From positions 4,898,001 through 4,962,000 of the forward strand of contig NZ_FMIA01000002.1 of NCBI RefSeq assembly GCF_900091615.1: a stretch of DNA of 64,000 nt, read 5' to 3'. Below are positions 52,275 to 59,849 of this stretch, piece by piece. Both the position numbers and the translations under genes were made by a program. The notes beneath the pieces are model-generated. The model worked only from the letters and a program-made list of their open reading frames with translations. It did no database searches and was not told the DNA's origin. The stretch is from Micromonospora yangpuensis (GTDB taxonomy: Bacteria > Actinomycetota > Actinomycetes > Mycobacteriales > Micromonosporaceae). Position 1 is the first letter of the stretch. Every line of letters begins with the position of its first letter.

Positions 52275-53147
52275 TCAGTTCTCCTTCACGGTCGCCGTGG
52301 TGGCGAAGTCGGGGTTGTTGGCGTACTCGGACTTGACCGCCAGGTAGGCGAAGGCGTGCGTGACACCGGTGCGCAGCACCCCGTCGAAGACCTCCCGGGC
52401 CTTGTCGAGGTCGCCCTGGTAGTAGTGCCAGTTGCCCAGCCCGTAGCCCTGCGTGACGGTCTTCAGGCCGTTGCCGTCGCACATCGCCCAGAGCTGTTCC
52501 GGGGTGATCTCCCCGGTGTAGAGCTGCATCCGGCCCTCGTACCCGACCAGGTGGTCCTCCTGGACCAGGCGGACCGCGCGGAACCGGTCGAGCACCTGCT
52601 CGGCCTCGTCCGGCCGGCCGAGCCGGCGCAGCGCCATGTACTGCCAGTCCTGCGAGGCCACCAGGCCCTCCTGGTGGCGCGACGACTCCTCGGCCGCCCG
52701 GAAGCTGGGCAGACAGCCCTCGAAGTCACCGGTCAGGTACTGGGCGACCCCGAGGTGGTACCAGATCGAGGTGTGCAGCGTGGTGTTGTACCGGTCCAGG
52801 GCGGTCGGGTCCTGCGCCGCCATGGTGTCGGTCAGGTGCTGCGGGCGGACCCGGTCGTCGCGGCCGAGGATCAGGCTGACGACGTCCTTCTCCACCTCGG
52901 GCTGGTACATCTCGTACTCGTCCTCGACACCGGGCAGCTGGTCGGCCGCGGCACGCAGGTCCTCGATCGCGCCGGCGTAGTCGCCGATCGAGATCCGCCG
53001 GTGTCCCCGGAAGCGCAGCAACCGGGCGCTGCCCGGCTCCAGCTCCAGCGCCTCGGTGAGCAGCGCCACCGCCTCGGCGTGCTTGTTGAGGTAGCCCTTG
53101 AGCCGGGCGGCGATCACGTAACGGTCGGACAGCGGTACAGCCGTCAT
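52275..53147 (-). CDS. TPR-repeat protein
   Basis: A 290-residue soluble protein made of tetratricopeptide-like helix pairs (AEAVALLTEALELEPGSARL, then WYHLGVAQYLTGDFEGCL, then WHYYQGDLDKAREVFDGVL). No enzyme motif was recognised. It lies between the binding lipoprotein and the tautomerase-like gene, so it is part of the catabolic operon. A protein-binding or enzyme role in the pathway is possible. ATG 53147 has GAAAGGCAGACC upstream. Confidence 0.8.
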   Translation of the reverse strand: MTAVPLSDRYVIAARLKGYLNKHAEAVALLTEALELEPGSARLLRFRGHRRISIGDYAGAIEDLRAAADQLPGVEDEYEMYQPEVEKDVVSLILGRDDRVRPQHLTDTMAAQDPTALDRYNTTLHTSIWYHLGVAQYLTGDFEGCLPSFRAAEESSRHQEGLVASQDWQYMALRRLGRPDEAEQVLDRFRAVRLVQEDHLVGYEGRMQLYTGEITPEQLWAMCDGNGLKTVTQGYGLGNWHYYQGDLDKAREVFDGVLRTGVTHAFAYLAVKSEYANNPDFATTATVKEN

Positions 53148-53176
53148 GGTCTGCCTTTCGTCTGCGGGGTGGCGGT

Positions 53177-53215
53177 GCGAGAGGGCGCCGGCCGAACCGA
53201 CCGGCGCCCCCTCGC
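53177..53215. terminator. Intra-operon hairpin
   Basis: GGGCGCCGG/CCGGCGCCC (9 bp), extended by GCGAG/CTCGC after one mismatch, lies between the binding-protein stop (53222) and the TPR gene. It probably raises binding-protein mRNA relative to downstream genes. Confidence 0.6.
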
Positions 53216-53221
53216 GCCGGC

Positions 53222-54838
53222 TCAGCGGTCGAGCCAGATGTTGCGGTAGAAGCGGTACGTCGGCGTCGGGTCGCCCTGGTAGCCCATGACGTTCTTCTGC
53301 ACCACGTCGAAGTCGGCGTTGAGGAAGGTCATCGCCACCGGACCACGCTCGGCCAGGATCTTCTCGGCCTGCTGGTAGAGCGCCGCCCGCTTGTCGGCGT
53401 CCAGCTCCGAGCGGGCCTGCACGACCAGGGCCTCGTACTCCGCGTCGGTCCAGTTGCCGTAGTTCAGACCGCCGCCGGCCAGGAAGCTGGCGGTGAACCG
53501 CTCGTCCGGGTCGTAGGTCAGGCCGAAGCCGGACTGGTACATGTCGAAGTCGGCGGACTTGGTCTTGGTGTCGGCGATGGTGGACTCGACCGACTCGATG
53601 GTCACCTTGATGCCGATCTTGGCGAGCTGCTGCTGCTCCACCTCGGCCGAGCGGACCTGGAACGCCGAGGTGGCGATCACCATGAGCTTCGCCTCGAAGC
53701 CGTCCGGGTAACCCGCCTCGGCGAGCAGGGACTTCGCCTTCTCGATGTCGGGCTTGTCGTAGACCGGCTCGGTCAGCGCGCCGAACCGGTCCGGCGGCAG
53801 GTAGCCGGCGTTGAGCGGGGTGCCGAAGCCGGAGTTGGCCACGTTGAGGATCTCCTGGCGGTCCAGCGCCAGGTAGATGGCCTGTCGGACCTTGACGTCG
53901 TCGTACGGGGCCTTCGAGGTGTTCAGCCGCAGGTGCAGGGAGAGCGAGCCGGATCCGCCGTACCACTTGAGCGCCTCGTCGCGCTTGAGGGCGTCGATGA
54001 ACTCGGGCGCCGGACGCCAGAGGAAGTCGACGGTGCCGCTGCGTACCGCCGCGGCGCGGGCGTTGTCGTCCGGGTTGAAGGTGAAGTCCATGCCGTCCAG
54101 GTACGGCACCCCCGGCTCCCAGTACTGGGTGTGCTTGTCGAGCTTGATGCCCTGGCCGGTGACCCGGGAGGCCAGCTTGAACGGGCCGCTGCCGCCGTCG
54201 ACGCTGCCGTTGAGGCCCTTCTCCCCGTCGACGACCTCACGGTCGACGATGGACGACGCGGCGGTGGAGAGCAGGGTCAGGATGGCGGCGTTGGGCTTGT
54301 CGAGCTTCATCTCGACGGTCCGCTCGTCGGGTGCCTCGACGGAGGCGATGCCCTCGTAGCTACGGGCCCGCGGGGCCCGGGTGGCCGGGTCCTGGATCCG
54401 TTCGATCGAGTACTTGACGTCCGCCGCGGTCACCTTGCGCCCGCTGTGGAAGAAGGCGTTGTCGCGCAGCTTGAACGTCACCGTCAGGCCGTCGGCGCTC
54501 TGCTCCCACGACTCGGCGATCGCCGGCTTGATCTCACCCCGGTACGACTGCACCAGCGACTCGTAGATCTGCTCGTTGATGACGAAGGCCGAGGTCTCCG
54601 ACATCCGGTGCGGGTCGAGTTCGTTGGCGTCGAGCCGGATCATGATCCGGAGCCGGCCGCCGGGCTTCGGGTCACCGGCCGGCGCTGCCTCGTCCTGGAG
54701 GCGGACGTTGCTGCTCAGGCCGTCGTTGCCGTTGTTGCCACCGGTGGTGGACGGGGGTTCGCCACCACCGGAGCAGCCGGCCGCGAGCGTCGCGACGACG
54801 CCCACCGCCAGCACCCTGGTCAGGAATCGAGTTCGCAT
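53222..54838 (-). CDS. Oligopeptide-type ABC substrate-binding lipoprotein
   Basis: A 538-residue extracellular binding protein of the OppA/DppA (SBP_bac_5) family. ATG 54838 (AGGAGAC upstream) starts a lipoprotein signal with lipobox LAAGC. A Gly/Asn-rich linker precedes the domain (about 50-530) with YKVTA-like FHSGRKVTAADVKYSIERI and LDRQEILNVANSG. It should deliver ligand to the permeases at 46977-48822 and the ATPases at 44173-46298. Those are in other operons, but no other permease without a binding protein is closer. Confidence 0.93.
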   Translation of the reverse strand: MRTRFLTRVLAVGVVATLAAGCSGGGEPPSTTGGNNGNDGLSSNVRLQDEAAPAGDPKPGGRLRIMIRLDANELDPHRMSETSAFVINEQIYESLVQSYRGEIKPAIAESWEQSADGLTVTFKLRDNAFFHSGRKVTAADVKYSIERIQDPATRAPRARSYEGIASVEAPDERTVEMKLDKPNAAILTLLSTAASSIVDREVVDGEKGLNGSVDGGSGPFKLASRVTGQGIKLDKHTQYWEPGVPYLDGMDFTFNPDDNARAAAVRSGTVDFLWRPAPEFIDALKRDEALKWYGGSGSLSLHLRLNTSKAPYDDVKVRQAIYLALDRQEILNVANSGFGTPLNAGYLPPDRFGALTEPVYDKPDIEKAKSLLAEAGYPDGFEAKLMVIATSAFQVRSAEVEQQQLAKIGIKVTIESVESTIADTKTKSADFDMYQSGFGLTYDPDERFTASFLAGGGLNYGNWTDAEYEALVVQARSELDADKRAALYQQAEKILAERGPVAMTFLNADFDVVQKNVMGYQGDPTPTYRFYRNIWLDR

Positions 54839-54876
54839 GGGTCTCCTTGGCTGGTATCCCGGGCAGCGCGTACGGG

Positions 54877-55926
54877 TCAGGCCGACTTCCACACCTGTCC
54901 ATAGACCCGCAGCCAGTTGCCGCCGAGGATCTTGGTCACGTCGTCGGGTGTGAAGCCGCCGGCCAGCAGCGCCTCGGTGAAGTTGGGGAAGTCCGAGGCG
55001 TCGTCCATGCCGATGGCCCGACGCTCGGTCCAGCCGAAGTCACCGAGGAGGTTCTGCTGCTCCTTGGACTTCGCCTGGGCGATGGACTGCAACTGCGCGA
55101 TCCGCATCGCCTCGGTCCACGTCTCGTCGTAGTCGGTGGCGATCGCGACGTGGTCGATCCCGGCCACCTCCACCACCCGACTGACGTGCTCGACGAAGCG
55201 GGTCAGATCCGGACGCCGGGACGGGGCCTCCGGGTAGTACAGGAACCCTGACAGGGTGGTGATACCCATGACGCCGCCCTGCTCGCCGAGGCGACGCAGG
55301 TACCCGTCGGACTTGGCCCGGATGTGCGGCGACATCGCGTCGCAGAAGGAGTGGGTGACCACGACGGGGTTCGCCGAGGCCGCCATGGCGTCCAGGCCGG
55401 TCCGCTCGCCACAGTGCGAGACGTCGACCAGGATGCCCAGTTGGTCCATCGCCTGGACGAAGCGACGGCCCCGGTGCGTCAGACCCGAGTCGGTCTCCTC
55501 GCCGCACCCGGCGCCGAGCAGGTTCTGCCGCTGGTAGGTCAGCTGCAGGATCCGCACGCCGAGGTCGTAGAAGGTGCCGAGCAGGTCGAGATCGACACCG
55601 ATCATCTCGGTGTCCTGCGGGCCGAAGATGACGGCTTCCTTGCCCTCGGCCTTGGCCCGTTCGATGTCGGCCACGGTCAGCGCGAGCAACACCCGGTCGG
55701 CGTTCTCGTCGATCCACCGACGGCACCGATTCACCTCCCGCAGGGCGGTGACCGTGTCCGCGTACGGCCTGGTGACCGTGTGGTTGACCGCGGTGACACC
55801 CCCGCGCCGGATCCGGTCGAGGTGGGCGTCGCTGAGCTCGATCACCGTGCTGCCGTCCACGACGGTGGCGGCGGCGTGCAGCTCGGTCGCCGAGCGGACG
55901 GAGGTTTCCGGGACAGCAGTGTTCAC
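54877..55926 (-). CDS. Peptidase M19 (membrane dipeptidase)-like protein, atypical metal site
   Basis: A 349-residue M19-fold protein. Motifs ILVDVSHCGERTGLDAM and VVVTHSFCDAM keep two metal-site His residues. The usual N-terminal DGHND is DGSTV, and the bridging Glu region reads IFGPQDT, so three standard zinc ligands are absent. A subfamily with this pattern (GGVTAVN near the N-terminus, QNLLGAGC) exists among bacterial dipeptidase homologues as recalled, so the change is subfamily-wide rather than local decay. It may act on a modified peptide, lactam or cyclic substrate. First gene of its operon, downstream of the candidate Lrp site. Confidence 0.88.
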   Translation of the reverse strand: MNTAVPETSVRSATELHAAATVVDGSTVIELSDAHLDRIRRGGVTAVNHTVTRPYADTVTALREVNRCRRWIDENADRVLLALTVADIERAKAEGKEAVIFGPQDTEMIGVDLDLLGTFYDLGVRILQLTYQRQNLLGAGCGEETDSGLTHRGRRFVQAMDQLGILVDVSHCGERTGLDAMAASANPVVVTHSFCDAMSPHIRAKSDGYLRRLGEQGGVMGITTLSGFLYYPEAPSRRPDLTRFVEHVSRVVEVAGIDHVAIATDYDETWTEAMRIAQLQSIAQAKSKEQQNLLGDFGWTERRAIGMDDASDFPNFTEALLAGGFTPDDVTKILGGNWLRVYGQVWKSA

Positions 55927-55977
55927 GTCATCTCCAGGATCATCGGAAGATGGTCAGACTTTACGAGTAGCGCCACT

Positions 55978-56010
55978 TCATGTCCATAGACCTTTAGAAC
56001 TCGTCGTCCA
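55978..56010 (-). promoter_or_regulatory. Promoter of the dipeptidase operon
   Basis: On the minus strand TTGGAC, 17 bases and TATGGA fit a housekeeping promoter about 55 bases upstream of the start at 55926. The Lrp-type dyad lies about 14 bases farther upstream, a typical activator position. Confidence 0.5.
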
Positions 56011-56023
56011 ACCGTTTGTTATC

Positions 56024-56036
56024 GACGAATTTCGTC
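56024..56036. promoter_or_regulatory. Candidate Lrp-type operator GACGA-ATT-TCGTC
   Basis: A perfect 5-bp dyad with a 3-base spacer, equal in design to the one at 46360-46372, with the same flanking CGTCGTC and CGACGAAT submotifs. The two copies are 9.7 kb apart at the two ends of the catabolic locus. Confidence 0.6.
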
Positions 56037-56173
56037 ACAACGGCGAGAGCGCGTACCTCGCCCGACGACCATCCAGGAGCAAACACCAACAAAAGCCGCA
56101 CGGTACGGAGAGTTGGCAGCTCAGCCGGCACCCCGGGTAGTCCGGTCCGGCATTACCGACGAGGGTCGGCCGG

Positions 56174-57181
56174 TCACCGGCCGCGCGTCACCGACTCCGG
56201 TGCGCGGCTGTCGTCCGTACCCCCGGCGACGTCGAGGCCGGCGAGCAGGTCGGCGGTGGTGTGGGCCCGGATGCCGGGCCGGCTGTCCCCGGCGAACGGC
56301 GCGACGACGGCCCGGACGTGCCGCTCGGCGGTCCCGGCCAGTCCGTCGTAGACGGCGGCGAAGACCTCCCGGGCGGGCACCCGGAGCCAGTCGGGCGGCA
56401 GGAGCCGCAGCGGCAGTTGCGGGTCGAGGACCGGGAAGCGCCGGAAGGTGTCCATCACCTCGGTCCGCGCCCGCACCGCCGCCGCGCCGTCGACCCGCCC
56501 GGCGGCGATCTCCGGCAGGAGCAGCCGCCAGCGCCCGAGGAAGGTCTCGTACTGTCCGGCCACCGCCGCGATGTCCCAGGCCGCGAGCGGGTCGCGGGCG
56601 ATGACGGCGTCGAGTTCGACCTGCCGACCCCGGAACACCGTGACGGCACCGGGGCCGAGGTCGGCGAGCTGTCTGCGGGCTGCCGGGACCAGCTCGTACG
56701 GCGAGATCCACAGTCCGTCGTACAGCGGCGCGTACCCCAGCCACCGCAGTTGGGCGCGCAGTGCCCGGCGTTGCGCGCCGTGCTGCTGGGGCAGGGAGAA
56801 GGCGACGATCGTCCAGCACTCGTCCCACGCCCGCGCGGTGGCGGTGGAGGTGACGATCCAGCTGCCGCCGGCCGACAGGTTCCCGGCGGCGGAGCGGCTG
56901 AGCCGGTAGGAGCTGTGCCGGCCCTGCCGGCTGCCTTCGAGGACGCCCCGGCGGGCCAGCCGGCTGATCGCGGTACGGGCGCCGGCGGGACTGACGCCGG
57001 ACTCGGCGAGCAGGGCGACGATGGCTGCCGACGGTAACCATTCCCGGGTACGCAGGGTGTAGTCGGCCAGCAGGGTCACCGCCATCCCCTGCGGCGAGTT
57101 GCCGGACTGCCGGCGGGGCAGCCGGACCTGGTGCTCCCCGTCGTCGGGAAAGATCTCCTCGATCTCGAAGGGGCTGGTCAC
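56174..57181 (-). CDS. PaaX-family transcription repressor
   Basis: A 335-residue regulator started at GTG 57181; the longer frame has no ribosome binding site. An N-terminal winged helix (about 35-95, SPAGARTAISRLARRGVLE) is followed by PaaX-type central and C-terminal domains (DECWTIVAFSLPQ, RAQLRWLGYAPLYDGLWISP). Relatives respond to acyl-CoA ligands such as phenylacetyl-CoA. It is divergent from the secreted esterase gene, with a GAGGATCCTC palindrome in the shared region, so it may control that gene. Confidence 0.88.
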   Translation of the reverse strand: MTSPFEIEEIFPDDGEHQVRLPRRQSGNSPQGMAVTLLADYTLRTREWLPSAAIVALLAESGVSPAGARTAISRLARRGVLEGSRQGRHSSYRLSRSAAGNLSAGGSWIVTSTATARAWDECWTIVAFSLPQQHGAQRRALRAQLRWLGYAPLYDGLWISPYELVPAARRQLADLGPGAVTVFRGRQVELDAVIARDPLAAWDIAAVAGQYETFLGRWRLLLPEIAAGRVDGAAAVRARTEVMDTFRRFPVLDPQLPLRLLPPDWLRVPAREVFAAVYDGLAGTAERHVRAVVAPFAGDSRPGIRAHTTADLLAGLDVAGGTDDSRAPESVTRGR

Positions 57182-57244
57182 AGGGGCACTCCGGGGCTCG
57201 GTTCGACGGCAGCGCCTCGACTGTAGACGGCACCCCAATTCATA

Positions 57245-57262
57245 GAGGATCCTCAATTGACA
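57245..57262. promoter_or_regulatory. Palindrome and -35-like box in the paaX-like/esterase intergenic region
   Basis: GAGGATCCTC (57245-57254) is a perfect palindrome directly before TTGACA (57257-57262), a consensus -35 box on the plus strand for the esterase gene. No clear -10 was fixed; AACACT lies at 17 bases. The palindrome is a candidate repressor operator. Confidence 0.4.
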
Positions 57263-57315
57263 CTTGTTGGTCCGGGGGGAACACTATGTGCTACGCGAGG
57301 TGAGGAGTCCCGTCC

Positions 57316-58695
57316 ATGAGGATCAGACGAAAGTTGCTGCTCGGCCTGGTGACGTCGATGGCGACGGCGCTGGCGGCGGCCGGCCTGGTGATGCCGACGA
57401 ACAGTCCCGCGTACGCCGCGTCGCTGGTGGAGGTGACCACCTTCGGCGACAACCCCGGCCGGATGCGGATGCACGTCTACGTGCCGGACACCCGCCCGGC
57501 CAACCCCGCGATCGTGGTGGCGATGCACGGCTGCGGCGGATCGGGCCCCGGCTTCTACTCCGGCAGCGAGTTCGCCAGCCTCGCCGACCGGTACGGCTAC
57601 GTGGTGATCTACCCGAGCGCCACCCAGCAGGCCGGCTTCGGCAACTGCTTCGACACCTGGTCGGACGCGGCCAAGCGACGCGGCGGCGGCAGCGACCCGG
57701 TGTCGATCATCTCGATGGTCAACTACGTGCAGCGGCAGTACGGCGGCGACCCCCGCCGGGTCTACGCCACCGGCAGCTCCTCCGGCGGCATGATGACCAA
57801 CCACATGCTGGCCCTCTACCCCGACGTCTTCGCCGCCGGGGCCGCGTTCATGGGGGTGCCCTTCAACTGTTTCGCCAACGCGGCGGACTACCCGCCAGGC
57901 GGTCAGTGCACCGGCGGGAACATGAACCGCACCCCGCAGCAGTGGGGTGACGCGGTCCGCCAGGCGTACCCCGGCTACTCCGGTCCACGGCCACCGGTGC
58001 AGCTGTGGCACGGCACCAACGACACCCTGGTGCCGTACTCGCTGCTGCAGGAGACGATCGAGCAGTGGACCAACGTGTTCGGGCTCAGCCAGACACCCAC
58101 CTCCACCGACACCCCGCAGCCCAACTGGAACCGCCGCCGCTACGCCAACGGCAGCGGGGTCGTCCGGGTCGAGGCGTACAGCATCCAGGGTGCCGGCCAC
58201 AGCCTGCCCTCGGGTGGCATGGCCGCCGCCGCCCTCCAGTTCTTCGGCCTGACCAGCCCGCCCACCACGCCACCGACCACGCCGCCCACGACGCCACCGA
58301 CCAACCCGCCGACCACGCCACCGACGACCCCGCCCACGACCCCACCGACCACGCCGCCCACCACGCCGCCGGGTGCCGGCGCCTGCCGGGTCAGCGCCAG
58401 CGTCAACGCCTGGAACAACGGCCTGACCGAGAACCTGACCATCACCAACACCGGCACCAGCGCCGTCAACGGCTGGACGTTGGCCTTCACGCTGCCCGCC
58501 GGGCAGAACATCACCTCCGGCTGGAACGCCTCCTACAGCCCCACCTCCGGACAGGTGACGGCCCGTAACGTCAGCTACAACGCCAGCATCGGGCCGAACG
58601 GGTCCATCGACATCGGCTTCCAGGCCAGCCACACCGGCAACACCGCCAAGCCGACCTCCTTCACCCTCAACGGCGCCGCCTGCACCGTCGCCTGA
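57316..58695 (+). CDS. Secreted CE1/PHB-depolymerase-like esterase with CBM2
   Basis: A 459-residue exported esterase. ATG 57316 starts a signal peptide ending near AYAA (about 34). The alpha/beta-hydrolase domain (about 38-310) has MHGCGGSGPGFY and the nucleophile elbow GSSSGGMM (Ser about 156), plus GAGHSLP with the likely His. This matches the PHB depolymerase/feruloyl or acetylxylan esterase group (CE1). A Thr-Pro-Pro linker (about 315-355) joins a C-terminal CBM2 (about 357-459, VSASVNAWNNGLTENLTITN), which binds cellulose or xylan. It is a plant-biomass enzyme, probably under the divergent PaaX-type repressor. Confidence 0.92.
   Translation: MRIRRKLLLGLVTSMATALAAAGLVMPTNSPAYAASLVEVTTFGDNPGRMRMHVYVPDTRPANPAIVVAMHGCGGSGPGFYSGSEFASLADRYGYVVIYPSATQQAGFGNCFDTWSDAAKRRGGGSDPVSIISMVNYVQRQYGGDPRRVYATGSSSGGMMTNHMLALYPDVFAAGAAFMGVPFNCFANAADYPPGGQCTGGNMNRTPQQWGDAVRQAYPGYSGPRPPVQLWHGTNDTLVPYSLLQETIEQWTNVFGLSQTPTSTDTPQPNWNRRRYANGSGVVRVEAYSIQGAGHSLPSGGMAAAALQFFGLTSPPTTPPTTPPTTPPTNPPTTPPTTPPTTPPTTPPTTPPGAGACRVSASVNAWNNGLTENLTITNTGTSAVNGWTLAFTLPAGQNITSGWNASYSPTSGQVTARNVSYNASIGPNGSIDIGFQASHTGNTAKPTSFTLNGAACTVA
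58259..58375 (+). repeat. TPP-repeat linker
   Basis: Short repeats based on CCACCGACCACGCC encode PTTPPTTPP runs between the esterase and CBM2 domains, a common secreted-enzyme linker. Confidence 0.85.
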
Positions 58696-58708
58696 GGCGA
58701 CACCCGCC

Positions 58709-58737
58709 GCTCCCCCGCCCACACCGGGCGGGGGAGC
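58709..58737. terminator. Terminator after the esterase gene
   Basis: A 12-bp perfect stem (GCTCCCCCGCCC with its complement) and loop ACACC, 14 bases after the stop at 58695 and before the convergent oxidoreductase gene. Confidence 0.85.
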
Positions 58738-58774
58738 CGGACCGGTCAGCTGTGTCGGGAGGCGGCCGACGACC

Positions 58775-59848
58775 TCAGGGGGTCTCCAGGGTGGAGCGGA
58801 TCATGGTGAAACCGCCGCCGGCCCGGGCGGCCGAGGCGATGGCCGTGAGCACCTCCAGGACGTGCAGGCCACGGGTACCCGTCGCCAGCGGGGAGCGGCC
58901 GGTCAGGATGGCCTCCGCCATGTCGACCAGGCCCATCCCCATGAACCCGTCGGACTCCCCCGGGCCGGGCAGCACCTCGGTGAAGTCCCCGCCCGCGCCG
59001 CTGAGCAGCACCGGGCCGCCCCACGAGTTGGCCGGCGCGGCGACGATCGTGCCCTCGGTGCCGTGGATCTCCAGGTGCGGCGTCCGGGTCGCCGCCACAT
59101 CGAAACTGGTCACCAGCGTGCCCAGGGCGCCGCTGGCGAACTCCAGCACGCTGGTGACGTGGGTGAAGGTTTCCACCGGGAAGGTCGACCCCGCGCGCGG
59201 CCCGGTCGACACCACCCGCTCGGCCCGCGGGGCCGCGCCCAGCGCCCCCACCCGTACGACGGAACCCATCAGTGCGGTCAGCACCGTGAGGTAGTACGGA
59301 CCGATGTCGAACAGCGGGCCGGCGCCCTCCTGGTAGAGGAACTCCGGCTCCGGGTGGAACCGCTCCGGCCCCGGGTTCATCATGGCGGCGTTCACCGAGG
59401 TGGGAGTGCCGATCGCCCCCTGGGCGACGAGGGCCGCGCAGGTACGCGTCCCGGCGCCCAGAAAGGTGTCCGGGGCGGTGCCGACCCACCGTGACCGCTC
59501 CCGGGCGGCGTCGAGGATCCGCCGCCCGTCGGCCATGGTGGTGGCCAGGGGCTTCTCCGTGTAGACGTGCTTGCCCTGCGCCAGGGCGCGCAGGGTCAGC
59601 TCGGTGTGGACCCGGGGCGGGGTCAGGTTGAGCACGAGGTCGAGATCCGGATCGGACAGCAGAGCGTCGACCGGGTACGCCTTCGGCACCCCGTGGGCGG
59701 CCCCGAGCGCCCGCGCCCGGGCCGGATCGGCGTCGGCACAGGCGACGACGGTGACCGCCGGATGGCCCGCCAGGTTGGCCAGGTACCGGGAACTGACGTT
59801 GCCGCATCCGACGACCCCCACCCGGACGGTTGCCTGCACAGCAGTCAT
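58775..59848 (-). CDS. Gfo/Idh/MocA-family oxidoreductase
   Basis: A 357-residue NAD(P)-dependent sugar or polyol dehydrogenase-like protein with the Rossmann motif VGVVGCGNVSSRYL, the family EKP motif (GKHVYTEKPLA, about 95) and a C-terminal alpha/beta domain with DIGPYYLTVL. ATG 59848 is one base from the upstream stop. It is last in a minus-strand operon with a second Gfo/Idh/MocA protein, a sugar isomerase-like protein and an ABC transporter; together they suggest uptake and oxidation of a sugar-like compound. Confidence 0.92.
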   Translation of the reverse strand: MTAVQATVRVGVVGCGNVSSRYLANLAGHPAVTVVACADADPARARALGAAHGVPKAYPVDALLSDPDLDLVLNLTPPRVHTELTLRALAQGKHVYTEKPLATTMADGRRILDAARERSRWVGTAPDTFLGAGTRTCAALVAQGAIGTPTSVNAAMMNPGPERFHPEPEFLYQEGAGPLFDIGPYYLTVLTALMGSVVRVGALGAAPRAERVVSTGPRAGSTFPVETFTHVTSVLEFASGALGTLVTSFDVAATRTPHLEIHGTEGTIVAAPANSWGGPVLLSGAGGDFTEVLPGPGESDGFMGMGLVDMAEAILTGRSPLATGTRGLHVLEVLTAIASAARAGGGFTMIRSTLETP

Positions 59849-59849
59849 C

